From: Siphonodentalium dalli
Taxonomy: Eukaryota; Mollusca; Scaphopoda; Gadilida; Siphonodentaliidae
Assembly (NCBI GenBank): GCA_032622095.1
Contig: CP136069.1
Span: forward strand, 126,189,450 to 126,253,449
Direction: 5' to 3'
Length of the DNA: 64,000 bases
Made by a program: the position numbers and the translations under genes. This document shows positions 10,753 to 22,444 of the stretch, in pieces. Within the stretch, counting starts at the first letter, position 1; each line of letters opens with the position of its first letter. A model generated the notes under the pieces. It was given only the letters and a program-made list of their open reading frames with translations, searched no databases and was not told the DNA's origin.

Positions 10753-12351
10753 CGTACAGAACGTTCAAAGACAAATATGAAATAGAATCATACCTCAAAC
10801 ACTGACTTGAGGAAAGAATTATTTGTTGTTGCTCAAAATTATAATTTACAAACATGAACAATGATGATAAATTAATTTCAATAATGAAAATAATTATAAA
10901 TTCCGTGTGCAATATATGATCTGGTTATTCTTCCAAAGGAGAATAAATGGAAAATGAATTGATTGGGGCGTATTTGATCAAGTGAGTCACATGTAGGGTA
11001 TAGTTATAGACTTGTTGAATGTTATATGTATATCTTTAACTATAGACGTATTCGGGTGCATGGAACTGACAAGTTTGTATGCAGGCGACATGACAACTTG
11101 AGGAATGTACAATTTCAAACAAATCGACCGCACCACTCCGTAGAAAACATCGTCTGAACTACGCTCATTTGTAAATATTTATGTCTCGATTCGGGACGGA
11201 ACTATCGGTGATAAACTGACGAAACGTTTTATCCACCGAGAGTCACTGCATTTAATTAATTTATAAGAATGACGATGTGTGTTGTAAATTTGGATATGAT
11301 ATTTGGAAAAATTATTACTTTGAGCAAGATTATTCTCCATGTATATCTGATTACCCTATCGGAGCGTTTCACACCACTTTAACTTATCATGTACGATTTG
11401 TTGTTTGCAACTTCATATAACTATTATATAAAATATTATCTTATAATAATACTAACCGGTGATAAGCACAGCAATGATTATCGGCTTCATGGTTTGTATC
11501 AGATTATACTGTATATCTACAGAATATCGTAATGCGGGAGAATCCGAATTGATATTAGTCCGCACAAAATGACAACCAAATGTAATGCCTAAATGACAGA
11601 TGTCTTATATGACCAACTTTCCATTCCATTGATTGGCCAAGCTTTGTATGTGTTTATGTTTATTATTTACATTCAACTAATGTTTGAACGAAATTAATGT
11701 TTCAAAATATACCCTTTCAATTAGTCGTTGCTTGGCCACATGTCAAAGAATGCGCGATCTGTATTTCCACACAATAGTTCTATATTAATCTATTCAGTTC
11801 TGGAACGCTCAATTTGTTCTGTGCACTGAGAGAGATAGTTACCTGCTCAAAGGGCACATGACAGTGGGTCACAGGTCCTCTTGTTAAGGTTCGCATGACA
11901 CTGGATTTCCAGGGGCCTATACTATAGAATACAATTTTTGTAATAGCAGGCTTATTTGAGCCGTACAGAACGCGTCGAGTACTATAGACCACTTTAATCT
12001 AACAGTGAACATGATTTCTTGTAAATCACAAGAAGACGGCAAATCGAGTACTATCGACCACAGTTCGTTAATAGCACATCCAAACATTTGTGATTTTGTC
12101 CAGGGAAATTACTCTAATGATATCTGCGAATGATATTGCAATGCCTATTTCTGTCAGTTGGTGAGTGATTTAGTTGATGACTAAAGGTACATTATATATG
12201 TGTGACTTGTTTCCGATACTTGGGTTATTTTGATCACAATTGCGCACGATGAAAAGCAATTCCTTCGGTATCATGTGGAAGACTTACCATTTTCAGATGT
12301 TTTATGTTACATAGTTTGCTGATTTGTTTTCTCGCTCTCAATTAAGAAATT
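10753..12351. other. No gene seen
   Basis: AT-rich sequence without credible frames or RNA genes. A GGGGCCTATACTATAGAATAC phrase at about 11908 recurs at about 17946, where it forms the left arm of a short hairpin. A related GAGTACTAT(A/C)GACCAC phrase occurs twice at about 11975 and 12045. Confidence 0.4.
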
Positions 12352-12484
12352 ACTTGCAGATCGATTGGGGTAATTGGATTTTGAGTGGCAAATTAAGCAA
12401 AGTGTGTGAATCCCGAAGGGATTTCACGAACTTTCTTTAATTACTCTGCAGGTCAAAAGCGATGAACCTAATCGATCTGCAAGT
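12352..12484. repeat. 133-bp full-length hairpin (snap-back MITE)
   Basis: The two halves are inverted copies with a GAA loop near 12415. The ends are ACTTGCAGATCGATT and its complement, the apex GAATCCC/GGGATTTC. Arms are about 65 bp with moderate mismatch. Almost the whole element is stem, which fits a miniature foldback element or hairpin-RNA source. No clear target duplication was found. Confidence 0.65.
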
Positions 12485-14004
12485 CATTCTTATAAACATA
12501 TACCAGAACATTTTAATAGAACATTAATAATTTGAACAACTTTTCAAAACTACCGCAACGATTGTAAGTACTAGTAACATAATTATATTGTTCAAATTCC
12601 AACAGTCTCACAATAACAACTCGCAGCAAGCGCGTGTACACTGTTAGAAATTACTGCCGATTCGACGGTTTCGGGCCGTCACAATCGACGCTCCCATACC
12701 GTTTCATCAGTTTGACAGTGTTTTACCGTTATTTTATGTGCCCATGAAAATTGTCTAAATTCAATATTTTCGTGATTCAAAGTCATGCCGTAAAAATTCA
12801 ATGGTATTTTTTTTATCGGCGACCATATTTTATACGGCAATGACTCCATACAGTATGACTGAATCTTACTCTACTGATATTTAATATGTATACAATATCG
12901 GCATTCATTCTGTGTTAATCGGGTCGGTACGTATATTGATGAGTACGTAAATCTCATTCCGGGGTTAAGTTCCCGCTTTAGCACTAAGATCATTTTTTCG
13001 CCATTTTTATTTGGCGTTGCATATTTAATCGCAAATTATTGTTTTTTGGGAAGCTGTTACCTTTTCCATTGTGGACAGTTGTTAAGACAGTCTGATTTCG
13101 GTTCCTTTGATAACCGGACAAGTTTCAATTCTGCGAAAATCGGCTTAATCATTGACAATTTCCACTAAATTAGAGAGCAAATATTCATGCCAATCGGTTC
13201 ATGGCACGATCGGGGGTCCGACTTCATTCGGCTCAGTAGTGATGTTGAAATTGATAGTGTTGTGACTTAGTATCAAAACACTGGCACATTTACTGACACG
13301 AAACGATACAGGTACAATTAACACAAGCTTCGATGTCAACCAATAGTGACAATAATAACAACGACTCAACGAGCAGCTATTACTATTAGAATGTTGACAA
13401 TCCAGTTGACAGTGTTCTGAATCTGATTGTTTCAAAGTACATGCATGTACATTTACAAGAGAGGATAAACATGTACATGTACTGTATGCACCAGTGTAAT
13501 TCACAAGAGCTTCAGTGCCAACAACAACACCGTAAACAATGAACTGACGCCGCGCAGTGACGGATGATCACATATTCACAATTCCAACAAATACACGCGA
13601 CAGATGCAACAAATGCATTTTTGGTAGTGTGCTATAATCACGCCTTTTTTCTAAATTAAGCACGCTCAATATCGCAATAAAGGTGCGCCTAAAAATACCA
13701 CTTCTTCTGACTGGTACTGTATTGTCACGATGTACGGATTCACCTGTTAAAACAAAAACTGTGTTTACAAGTGACTGGACAATTTCACGCCTTACATGTT
13801 ACCAAAAAGTATGCCATTAAGATATTTTACTTTTACATGTACACAAATTTGAGTTTTAACTGTGAAACATGTAGCTTTGTTCTTTTTATGGCTTAAAAGG
13901 TCGTGCCGATTCATGTTTTAGAATGGTCGAAATTAGTATTACTCATAACTGAATAGTGATGGGTTGGCTTATCAGCTATTACTAGTATCGTTTTTTATTT
14001 ACAG
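12485..14004. other. No gene seen
   Basis: AT-rich unique-looking sequence. A 101-codon minus-strand frame at 13199-13504 has several cysteines but no splice context, family signature or conserved motif, and is not called. Confidence 0.35.
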
Positions 14005-14153
14005 CTATATTCACACTGTCCAATCGGCTCGCGGAATACCAGCGAACGTCAGAATACCAGTGCCCCACAGGAGAATATCAGTGTTTTAAGCGACATAATG
14101 GTATCATAATTAGAACTGGACGGCTAAATGACGACACAAAAGACAATGGAAAG
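14005..14153 (+). CDS. Possible exon, Cys-containing, function unknown
   Basis: A good acceptor (T6 tract, TTTACAG ending at 14004) and an AAG/GTATAT donor (GT at 14154) frame a 149-bp segment. One frame is open across it and gives EYQRTSEYQCPTGEYQCFKR followed by NGIIIRTGRLNDDTKDNGK. The YQCPTGEYQCF start recalls an LDL-receptor class A repeat, but the later cysteines are missing, so the domain is not called. The open frame continues past the donor to about 14357, so the donor is not proven. The inverted LINE fragment follows directly. Confidence 0.25.
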
Positions 14154-14302
14154 GTATATACGATCAATTTTGCATTTATCCAGTGGAGGGGTCACCTGAT
14201 GATGTTCAGTTCACTCCATATCAGGAATAGACTAACACGGGACACACTTTATTGTTCTATGCCGTGCACATGGATGTTGTTTGTGGGTGTGTTAAACTTA
14301 GT

Positions 14303-14735
14303 ATTGTTTATGACTTCAATGCGTCTTTCTGTGACATATAATGCCCGTAAAATGTAGTTAAAGTATTACTCGACTTCATTCGAAAAGTTGTCATATCCAG
14401 AAGATTTTCTGTTTTTTTTAAGTTTAACACAATTAATTACTTCACATGCTTCTATAGCACTCGCACCAATGTTTAAAGTTGGGGGTTCGTTCACATTAGT
14501 ATGTTCTGTTCTATCCAAAGAAACTGTCTCTTTACAGAGCACTTTCTTGAAAAAGTCTACACTTGTTCATCTCGTTTCTTCCTCAGTTCGTTTATCACTC
14601 GCCAATATTCGGACGTATGTTCATTTTCTATGTTATCAACTAGGTTTGCTAACTCTTGGAAATGTAGTTTAGATTTGTTCTTAGTTTCTTTCTTATAAGC
14701 TTTCTGGGCTGCGAAAAATATATATCCACTGCTTA
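14303..14735 (-). pseudogene. LINE reverse transcriptase, N-terminal part (inverted)
   Basis: Read on the minus strand from about 14735 downward, this encodes the linker before the reverse transcriptase (KLHFQELANLVDNIENEH, then EYWRVINELRKKRDEQV). After a frameshift near 14560 comes the start of the RT domain with the characteristic KLKKNRKSSGYDNFSNEVE block, then FNYIL. The frame is broken by a stop after NEVE, so the copy is dead. It lies head to head with the C-terminal half of the same kind of protein at 14740 onward, as expected for a LINE insertion whose 5' part was inverted. The family is CR1/L2-like by motif; the exact clade is not resolved. Confidence 0.7.
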
Positions 14736-14739
14736 AGGA

Positions 14740-15186
14740 AGCGTAACCTGAATAACATGTCTTGTGATTCTGCGTCATATGAAAAGTCCTTCCTCCCTTC
14801 ATCGGTGGAATTGTGGAACTCACTATCATCTAGCATACGCGATTGGGCAAAGCGATTGAGTTCAAATTAGCAATTGGTAGCAGCGATTATAACAATAGGG
14901 AACCTTACATATATCACTATTATCACTACTCATGCCCTTATGTGTAACCAAATCATTTATGCGCATGTGGAACAGAAGAAACGGCATCTCATTTCCTATC
15001 GCATTGTCCGATATACCGGAGACAACTAAATGAATGCTTCTCCAGAACTTTTTGAAAGTTTACTCTCGAGTCTGCACTGAAAGGAACAACTACATGTTTA
15101 AGCGAAAACCATAATGTTACCATATGTATCTTTAATATAGTTCAGAAAAATTATAACTATGACAGAACTTTTTTCGAACTGAAATG
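14740..15186 (+). pseudogene. LINE ORF2 C-terminus with zinc knuckle
   Basis: The plus strand encodes the RT tail (DSASYEKSFLPSSVELWNSL), then after frame breaks a CxC...H...C zinc knuckle (CACGTEETASHFLSHC at about 14965-15015), then a short tail ending in FFELK and a stop near 15186. The KSFLPS-VE-WN phrase also occurs in the LINE at 59 kb, so both belong to one family. Several frameshifts and stops make it non-functional. It joins the inverted N-terminal fragment at about 14735-14740. Confidence 0.75.
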
Positions 15187-15390
15187 ATGAAGAACATAAT
15201 CATATATATTGCTCTCATTGTTTTGTTTATATTCAATCCAAATGTACACATAAAATGATAAATTAACGCATACATTCCCTGCCTCTGAGGAGTTGAAAAC
15301 GCGTCCAAATGAGATATGGTCACGATTGGAGACGGCAAATATAAGGAATAGAGGCTTACGGCCGAATCAACTTCCTCATTCTACACAAGG
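15187..15390 (+). repeat. LINE 3' UTR remnant
   Basis: The sequence GGAGACGGCAAATATAAG at about 15331 recurs at about 60338 behind the other copy of this LINE family, so this is the conserved 3' part. Confidence 0.5.
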
Positions 15391-15940
15391 AACACAATAT
15401 AAACTATGCTATTGTATTCTAAATCATATGGTTTGAATGGAATAAAATATTATTGAGCCAAAATAAGTCTGAATGGTACATTTGTTTTGACCACACATGT
15501 GCTGACGGGTATACACACGATTCGCTGTGGTGTGCTGAAGAGTACACATGTTTTGAACTCGAAATGCCGTTGTTTAGTTGTATGTCCTTGTGTGATATTT
15601 TATCTGCATTCAATCTATCAATGGAACATTATGACAAACTTGCACTGGATATCATTGAGCAAATATGCAGTGTATAATTATCTTTAGAAAGGTATATGTC
15701 ATTCTATATATATAAACAACAACACACAAGACCATTACGTCAGTGGATTACATGCGTAAATGGTAAGTATAAAGACGTCCGATTACATTCAGAAAGGTCA
15801 ATGAAATGTGGTTACCATAAATGGGGTGAAATAGAATCTAATCAGATATAATATGTATCTTCTGAAAAAATTGGTGCAGAACACTTTCTTTTGAAATCTA
15901 CGGCAGCGTAGAACCACCACGCCATTTTTATTTACTATCT
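15391..15940. other. No gene seen
   Basis: Overlapping 60-75-codon frames on both strands (15419-15687) show no family motif or splice context. Confidence 0.3.
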
Positions 15941-15944
15941 TGAT

Positions 15945-16135
15945 AAATAAATGTACTATCTTGATTAATCAACTTAGCAATCTTGTTTGATCAATTTGGC
16001 TTTCTTGATTAATCAACTTACTATCCTGCTTAATCAACTTAGATATCTTGATTAATCAACTCAGCTATATTGACTAATCAACTAACTTTATTGATTAATC
16101 AACTCAGCTACTTTTATTAATCAACTTAGATATTT
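15945..16135. repeat. Minisatellite, about 27-bp unit, about 7 copies
   Basis: Units resemble ATCTTGATTAATCAACTTAG with substitutions. The GATTAATC core is palindromic. Confidence 0.8.
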
Positions 16136-16139
16136 CGAG

Positions 16140-16449
16140 ACGTAGCGTACGGTATGTAACAGACGACAACCATGTATATTCCTTTTCCGTGATCAGACAG
16201 CTAGGGGATTTGAGTGCTGTGTCTTTATTTGTGTTTACGTGCCTGATGGCGGAACGGGCTGTAAATTAGGGGTTAACAATGGCGTCTCCGTTCGAGCTAC
16301 GGACTTGGGGAATGGAACTTTGGTACGTACATGTCTATTCTGCACGATAGTGCAAGAACCATCTCGTTCGAACTCCTGAGGCGGTACGGTCGGGTGGCAT
16401 CCTTGGTGTTTTTTGCGCGCATGTATATCCGACCGTAGCGTATGGTTTA
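16140..16449. repeat. Diverged repeat S, copy 1
   Basis: Shared with about 16895-17160: TCAGACAGCTAGGG, a GAGCTACGGACTTGG phrase and TCTATTCTGCACGATAGTGC occur in the same order in both. A MITE sits between the copies. The 86-codon minus-strand frame here is not protein-like. Confidence 0.6.
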
Positions 16450-16837
16450 AAGGCCCACTTAATTTTCGAACCCCCAGATTACATTTTAGCTCCAAAACAT
16501 TGTATTATCAACTTATCCGGTGTAATAAACTATGGACATGTTGTTTTTGTTGAGTTGCCAACGCGTTTTGTTTTTCAATGCAGCGGGAATAACTCTATAT
16601 ATTTAAGATAGAGTTCTTCCCCTTCCATTGAACAAGTTTGAATTCTGTTGCATTCTGGGTGACAGAGGGGGGGGGGGCGTCTTCTATTTATCTGTGGGCA
16701 TCTTCTGAGACACAGATATTTCAAACAGTGGTGAATTATAGCATTTTAATCATATGTTATGCCATAGGATGTTATTAAAACCGTATATCAAGTCACTATA
16801 AAAAAAATTGGCGACTCGAAAATTAAGTGGGCCTTTA
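16448..16837. mobile_element. TA-flanked MITE, 386 bp
   Basis: Inverted termini AAGGCCCACTTAATTTTCGA at 16450 and its complement ending at 16835 are identical over about 20 bp and flanked by TA on both sides (16448-16449, 16836-16837). TA duplication fits the Tc1/mariner group. A G11 run lies inside at about 16667. No coding capacity. Confidence 0.75.
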
Positions 16838-16894
16838 ATATATCGAGTTCCGACTTGCACGTTTTGCAACTTGTCCGATCATCCAGGGATGAAG

Positions 16895-17240
16895 TGGGTA
16901 TTGGGTACATGATAGTATATCACTTTCAGTGGTCAGATAGCTAGGGTATATATGCAATTATGCATATATTATAGGTGCGTCGGTGCCTTTTTTCGTATTT
17001 GCGTTCCTGACGGAATCGGTCGTAACAATGCATGGCGGTTCCGCTCGAGCTACGGACTTGGATAAAGGAACTTACATTCAGGTCTATTCTGCACGATAGT
17101 GCGAGAAACATCTCTTTCGGAGTCCTTCGGGTGCGGTCGTGTTTCAGTGAGACCGCTTTCGCTTGTTCACAGAAGTACAGTGGTATTGCTGTTTCATATT
17201 TACAAATACGTATGGAACATATAATACGTTCCATACGCAT
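16895..17240. repeat. Diverged repeat S, copy 2
   Basis: This is the second copy of the sequence at 16140-16449, about 70-75% similar by eye. The 112-codon minus frame at 16941-17279 and the plus frame at 17032-17253 are by-products of the repeat. Confidence 0.55.
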
Positions 17241-17406
17241 CTCGTTGACGTAAAACGACGTACATGACGTTCGCCTCAACCATGAAACCGGAACTATAAA
17301 ATAAAAGCATCATCACACATGACAAAACACGCCCTCTATGTGCCTAATAAACCTTCCAAGTCTGTATTTTTAATGCACGGATTCTAGGACGCGAAGCGTG
17401 TAATAA

Positions 17407-17564
17407 ACACAGAACGATACGACGTCTAAATGGGTTTGTCGATACGGCACTCGTGCTGTCGCGGAAGGATAGATCTAGAGGCGCAAGCGCCTCTCTTTCT
17501 ATCCTTCCGCGACAGCACGAGTGTCGTATCGACAAACCCATTTACACATCGTGTCGTTCTGTGT
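17407..17564. repeat. 158-bp near-perfect palindrome
   Basis: Arms of about 77 bp start ACACAGAACGA and differ at about seven positions. The apex is GAGGCGCAAGCGCCTC, giving a GCAA loop. A transcript would fold into one long hairpin. No convincing target duplication is visible. The 65-codon minus frame across it is a by-product. Confidence 0.8.
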
Positions 17565-18712
17565 ATATATTACCAGATAACGATCTTCTAAATTCCCCAT
17601 GAACAGCAACATAACTTAATAGTATGTAAGCACTCCCATAGTATGGACTTATTCTTCACACGCGACCGGAAAAGACCCTCCCCCATAAGATGTGCTTGGT
17701 GTCGGATCCCCTCCATATATACAATTAATATTCATTCATCATATTTGTGTTGTGCATAGAGTATACACGTTGATTTATATGGAATAATTACTGTCTTTTG
17801 TTATCATATCGCACATATTTGTGACAAGGAAAATGGTCAGGCGGATGGTCAATTGCGCACGCGAAGGTTCCAAGATACACAGATCAAGTTAATCCGGCTT
17901 CTGAATATAGTAATTATGCGCTATGTTTCGTGTGACTTAACATCTGGGGCCTATACTATAGAATACAATTTGTGTAATATCAGCGTTAATTTGTGATTTT
18001 GTAATACATATTTTGTGTTCTATAGTATTCGACTGTATTTCTATCAGTGTATTTCTTTCATTGTAGATTGAAACTCAACATATGCCCAAAACTCTTTATA
18101 TACCAAATATATTGACATGTAATGACATATATGATCTTTTTTGGTGAACCATCTATATACTGGGATTCACTTGACCGGAAAATCTTTGCATTTGGTAGAG
18201 AAAAAGGGGGCCTGAATGTTTCATCTTTGCATGTTTTCATAGTACTCGAACGCTACAGCTTTGTAATATGTAAAAAATCGCAATATGGACTGATAAAGTA
18301 CTGGTTACGCGGGTTCTATAGTACAGCAATAATACCATTTTTGTAAAAATTCATTATTAGGTTACAACTGAATAGGCTACATTATTGATTTTTCACGCCG
18401 TCATCACGACGATTTTTCGTGTGGATAATGGTGAGTGCGATTAGCTGTGTACATGTTCTTTGTAATGCGGTCACCGAATCTCAATTGTTAACCCATTGAG
18501 ATGGTTTACTCTCAATGGAGTTGAAAGGAGATAGCCATGTCAGCGGCATAGATTTTAATTATGAATGGAATTAAAGAGTTACAGTAAATTATCGGGCTTG
18601 TGCTCAAAACGTATATATATTGTGCGAAGGTACACATATAATCCCAAATAAGTGTTCCTTTAACTTTGACATTCCAAAACTCACGGAAATTATTGATAAA
18701 ACTGATTAGTAT
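17565..18712. other. No gene seen; short hairpin near 17945-18030
   Basis: AT-rich. CTATACTATAGAATACAA at about 17950 and TTGTGTTCTATAGTA at about 18012 are inverted. The first phrase is shared with 11911. The last roughly 200 bp may be eroded LINE sequence upstream of the coding tail at 18713. Confidence 0.35.
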
Positions 18713-19243
18713 TTGAAGAAAATTCAACACACTATTTGTGATAGTTTCAAGGTTGACCATGTGTCGTGTTTCAGAAGAGATATATATAACGATGAAAAAC
18801 CATCAGGTAAGAACAAATTGAGGGTGTATAGAGAAATAATAAGTGATTACCGATTGGAGCCATATTTGGACATAGTAAAAAATATCGAAGTAAGAAAGAT
18901 CTTCAGCAAATTGCGGATTAGCAATCATACTCTAGAAATTGAAAAAGGGCGCCATAAACAACCGAAGATTCCTGTAGACAAGAGAATATGCAGAAAGTGT
19001 GGATTGGAAACGGAAACCGAGGAACATTTTATTTTAAAATGTCCTATTTACAAAAGCATTCGTCTCCGTTTCTTTGACGAAATAGATAAAGTAAATCACA
19101 AGTTTATTAATATGACTGATGCCCAAAAATTCATTTTCATACTGCGAAATGACAAAACAGAAACGTGCAATATCATCTGTAACATGGTCCGTCTCTTTTT
19201 CCACAAAAGGTCTGAAACACCAGATTTTCAACAACAAACATGA
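18713..19243 (+). pseudogene. LINE ORF2 C-terminal tail with CxxC-type zinc motif
   Basis: A 176-codon frame encodes the extreme C-terminus of an endonuclease/reverse transcriptase. It has the LRVYREIISDYRLEPYLDIV block (about residues 38-57), a VRKIFSKLRISNHTLEIEKG stretch, and a zinc motif CRKCGLETETEEHFILKC (about residues 94-111) followed by PIY, typical of non-LTR retrotransposon tails. The reverse transcriptase core is absent, so the copy is 5'-truncated, as most LINE insertions are. The Met at 18713 is internal to the parent protein and is not a real start. It is followed by a 3' UTR and a TTATC-repeat tail. Family assignment is by motif only. Confidence 0.8.
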
Positions 19244-19390
19244 AATTTTTTCCATTTTAATTCTGATTACAATTGTGTATACTTATTGTATCATATATAT
19301 ATTTATTGTTATTTATGTTGTGGCATCGGCCCCGTGTGGGTGTAATTGTCAATAAACTTATCTTATCTAAACTTATCATATACGGGTGAA
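19244..19390 (+). repeat. LINE 3' UTR and CTTAT-repeat tail
   Basis: After the stop codon the sequence reads CCCCGTGTGGGTGTAATTG, then CAATAAACTTATCTTATCT, a short microsatellite tail as used by many CR1/L2-like LINEs instead of poly(A). The insertion end is near 19380. Confidence 0.7.
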
Positions 19391-20329
19391 TCGGGGGTGG
19401 TGGCATTTCGTGTTGAAACAGTTACTGATAATTTCAGGCTAAGTTACGTTACGAATCAGTAGACCGCAAATATTTACAATGACATTATGTAACATATTTG
19501 AACCGCATGGCATTTGTGCACTGTGCTCAAGAAGTTTGCGTTCACATTGTGGTCTAAACCATTTAATTTGGCCAATAGTGCCGCACAAAATGTTCCATGA
19601 GTTAATTCTTAGAAAAATCGGGGTCCCCTGATCCTGAACTTACCAATGTAGTAGTGCGCGTTGGTTATAAACAAAATGTCATATGTTTACATAAATTCAG
19701 CCGCTTAGTTGGGTATAAATTGAAGGTACGGATAATTAGGTATAGTTTAAGTAGGTGGTGCTATATATATGTTTTAAAATCGAGATTGGATGTCCCCCCC
19801 CCCCCCCGAGACCCTGGACGAGGGAGTGTTGGTCCACATTGGAATTTCCAAATGAACGCCCATCTTTGACACAGGTCGAAAATACCAAGTCCGATAACAG
19901 CCATCGCACCCCCATCACGGGTTGAATTTTTCCAGCTGCATGGTACCTCAAACTTATCAACTATTAAGGTCTAGATGTTCCAACTTCTAATATTTCAGCC
20001 GCCATCCTTGCCCAAAGCTAGCTAGACAAATCAGGTTCCACCCTTGCTATATATAAAGTTGATGTGGCCATTTGAAGGGCAACCGATATGTGTGTTTGCC
20101 GACCTTTTTCGACAACCCGTTAAGAAATATGCATGAACCACGAAGAGTTCATGCGGATTTGAATGCTTATCGCTGTCAAAACTTATGACCACGTTGAATT
20201 GGCCGCTTATTACCTATATATATACAAGGGGATTACCCGTCAAAACATGACGGGTGACACTCATGACATGCAGGCACATTGTGTGAAGAACTAATAATAA
20301 TAAATGCTCTTTATTGCTAATTATTAGTG
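19391..20329. other. No gene seen; C14 run at about 19794
   Basis: Mostly unique AT-rich sequence. There is an uninterrupted run of 14 C at about 19794-19807. Short frames nearby include its poly-Pro translation and are not genes. Confidence 0.35.
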
Positions 20330-20565
20330 CATATTTAGGTCATCTGAGGGCAACGGGACCTATCCCGTGACATTTCCCATATCATGTTATCTCTGTGTAC
20401 CAATTTTCAAAATATTTTAGAACCTGATCATAAACGTTCTTTAATATATTGATCATGCAATTGATCAGTTCCCCTTAAAGTTTACGTCATCTGAGATCAA
20501 AGGCGACTACCCTATGACATTCCCCTGGTAATGTGACCATTGTGTACCAATTTCCTACATGTCCT
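20330..20565. repeat. Diverged direct repeat, about 145-bp period
   Basis: GTCATCTGAG(G/A), then a CCTATGACATT-like phrase, then GTGTACCAATTT recur at about 20338-20410 and 20486-20552. Confidence 0.5.
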
Positions 20566-20889
20566 GATGTCAAAATGACCAACATGACATGCAGGAAAAT
20601 CTCGTCATGGCTGCACCACCGCACCGCTGATCGCGATATGACAAAGAAAGCCGGCAAATTAAACGCTGTGCGGAGTTTGTCCGGAATTTATGACGGACGC
20701 CGCTGAAACCACATTAGTCTTCAGAGAAAGTAACGTATTATATCAGTATACATATCGCCTTGACAAACTTTCTTTGGGAAATGCGTTATATCTAAGGTTG
20801 TACCGATTGCCCTGAAATTTCCGTGTCATATTCTAAGGCGTGCCTCAGACAACATGGTCAACATTCGGGTAAAATCGTTAAAGATATAG
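20566..20889. other. No gene seen
   Basis: No coding or repeat structure was recognised. Confidence 0.3.
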
Positions 20890-21031
20890 ATAGAACAGCA
20901 TGAGTGTCTGGATTGTGACGAAATTATCGCACGAGATTTGTTGGTGGAGCGATACATCGAGAGGTAACGCGTTCCGCCAACAAATCGAGTGCGATAATTC
21001 GTCAAAATCCAGACACCCATGCTGTTCTATT
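20890..21031. repeat. 142-bp hairpin
   Basis: Arms of about 60 bp: ATAGAACAGCATG...GTGTCTGGATT on the left, its complement on the right, with GATTTGTTGG near the apex. Loop of about 20 bp around 20960. About six mismatches and one indel. No transposase or target duplication seen. Confidence 0.7.
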
Positions 21032-22311
21032 TTCATTACATATCTCCGTATCATAGTAAGTTGACTCACAATCGTACATCTCCGGTACAGAAAATGTGAA
21101 TTTAATTGAGTTTTGACGGCATTTTAGGGTTAACGCAACAATCAGACAGGGAGCCCGTCTATCCGCGAGTGACATTGACCCATCTTTAATGATGCGTTTG
21201 AAATTAAATTCTGTGCCTCGACAAACGTATTCTTGAAACGAAACTACTTGAATGAATCATCTCATCGATTGATCGCTTATTGTTTCTTTATTGTCGTGAT
21301 TGAAAAATTAAAAATAGTAACGGCGAGAACCAGTCTAACAACACTGAATGAAATAGTTCCGTCGACAGATTGCACTAGTGCGATTCTGAGAATGATCACA
21401 CGCCTGGAAACTCGTGCGATCATGCGAATTACGTTGATAGATATGTAATAAAAACACATACAAACAGCTTTTATGCAGATAGATACTTAAAATAATTATG
21501 AATTAAGATTGTTTTTTTGTCATTCCAACTATTTATTCAACTTCAATTGGACCCGTGGTGTTCAAGTCAGATGGTTCATTTTGTGTTGGAATCCTCGCTT
21601 TTTAGAAAACCTATAATTCAAGGTTTGGATTGATAACCCCGTGCATTCATTGTGGGGGGGGGGGGGGGGGGCTGTTTATGTCGATTTATTTTTCTGGTCA
21701 AATTTTCCAGGCCAACTTTTTGTAACCCCCCCCCCCCCAATTTAGTAAATAAAACCATAATATGACAAACATGAAACACAATTATATCAGCCTGGTTCTT
21801 TCTATCAATTATTTTTGAACATATTAATACAACACACAGACAGTGAAATAGTTTAAGCATCATCATAGAAATATAGGTATCTACTTCCCATCTTTTTGTC
21901 AACATTGAAATACCTCCCAGTGAATATATTAAAATATGCATTATGTATGGGATATCATCTTATGTCTATATGGCATTCACCCCACAATTCAAATGGTGCG
22001 TGTGCACATATAGTGTTCTAGTTTGTTGGCCAATGCATCCTAATGGACTGCGCAGTATATCAGCAATTGTCTGATTGCTTGTGTGTATACATCATACATG
22101 TGCATGGTCTACCATCATATACAAAATAAGACTGTTGTAAAGGACTTGCGGAGGTCACGTTTTGGCATTCAAAATGGGTTTATATTTTATATGTGTAACC
22201 ATGTCTAGGACTGATGGTATATGCTTATTGACTTGAATCAAGTTGAATATCGACTAGCATAAATACTGCGTAATAATAAGACATTGATAGCCAGTGCCGG
22301 GAGTAGCGTAC
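21032..22311. other. No gene seen; facing G18 and C13 runs
   Basis: A run of 18 G at about 21654-21671 and a run of 13 C at about 21726-21738 bracket a 55-bp interval and could pair. The remainder is AT-rich with short spurious frames such as 21233-21448. Confidence 0.4.
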
Positions 22312-22444
22312 TAGTCCAGGCACATTATGCGTGAATGGGGAAAAGTAAGGAAATAAATCCCGGAAAGCTGATTTTTTTATATTATTTTGGCCATAACATC
22401 GCGGATGCGCCACGAAAAGTCCCCTAAAATCCGAGTTGAGCTTT
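22312..22444 (+). repeat. Left TIR of Academ-like element (mosaic)
   Basis: Three conserved blocks (outer 16 bp, middle 16 bp, inner about 30 bp ending GAGTTGAGCTTT) are separated by non-conserved spacers of similar length to those at the right end. Confidence 0.8.

Noticed and set aside
13199-13504. 101-codon Cys-containing minus frame
   Set aside because: Cysteines are irregular, no splice sites or family motif, and the sequence is compatible with chance.
14005-14153. LDL-receptor class A domain
   Set aside because: Only the CxxxxxxC start resembles it; remaining cysteines and the acidic calcium cluster are absent.
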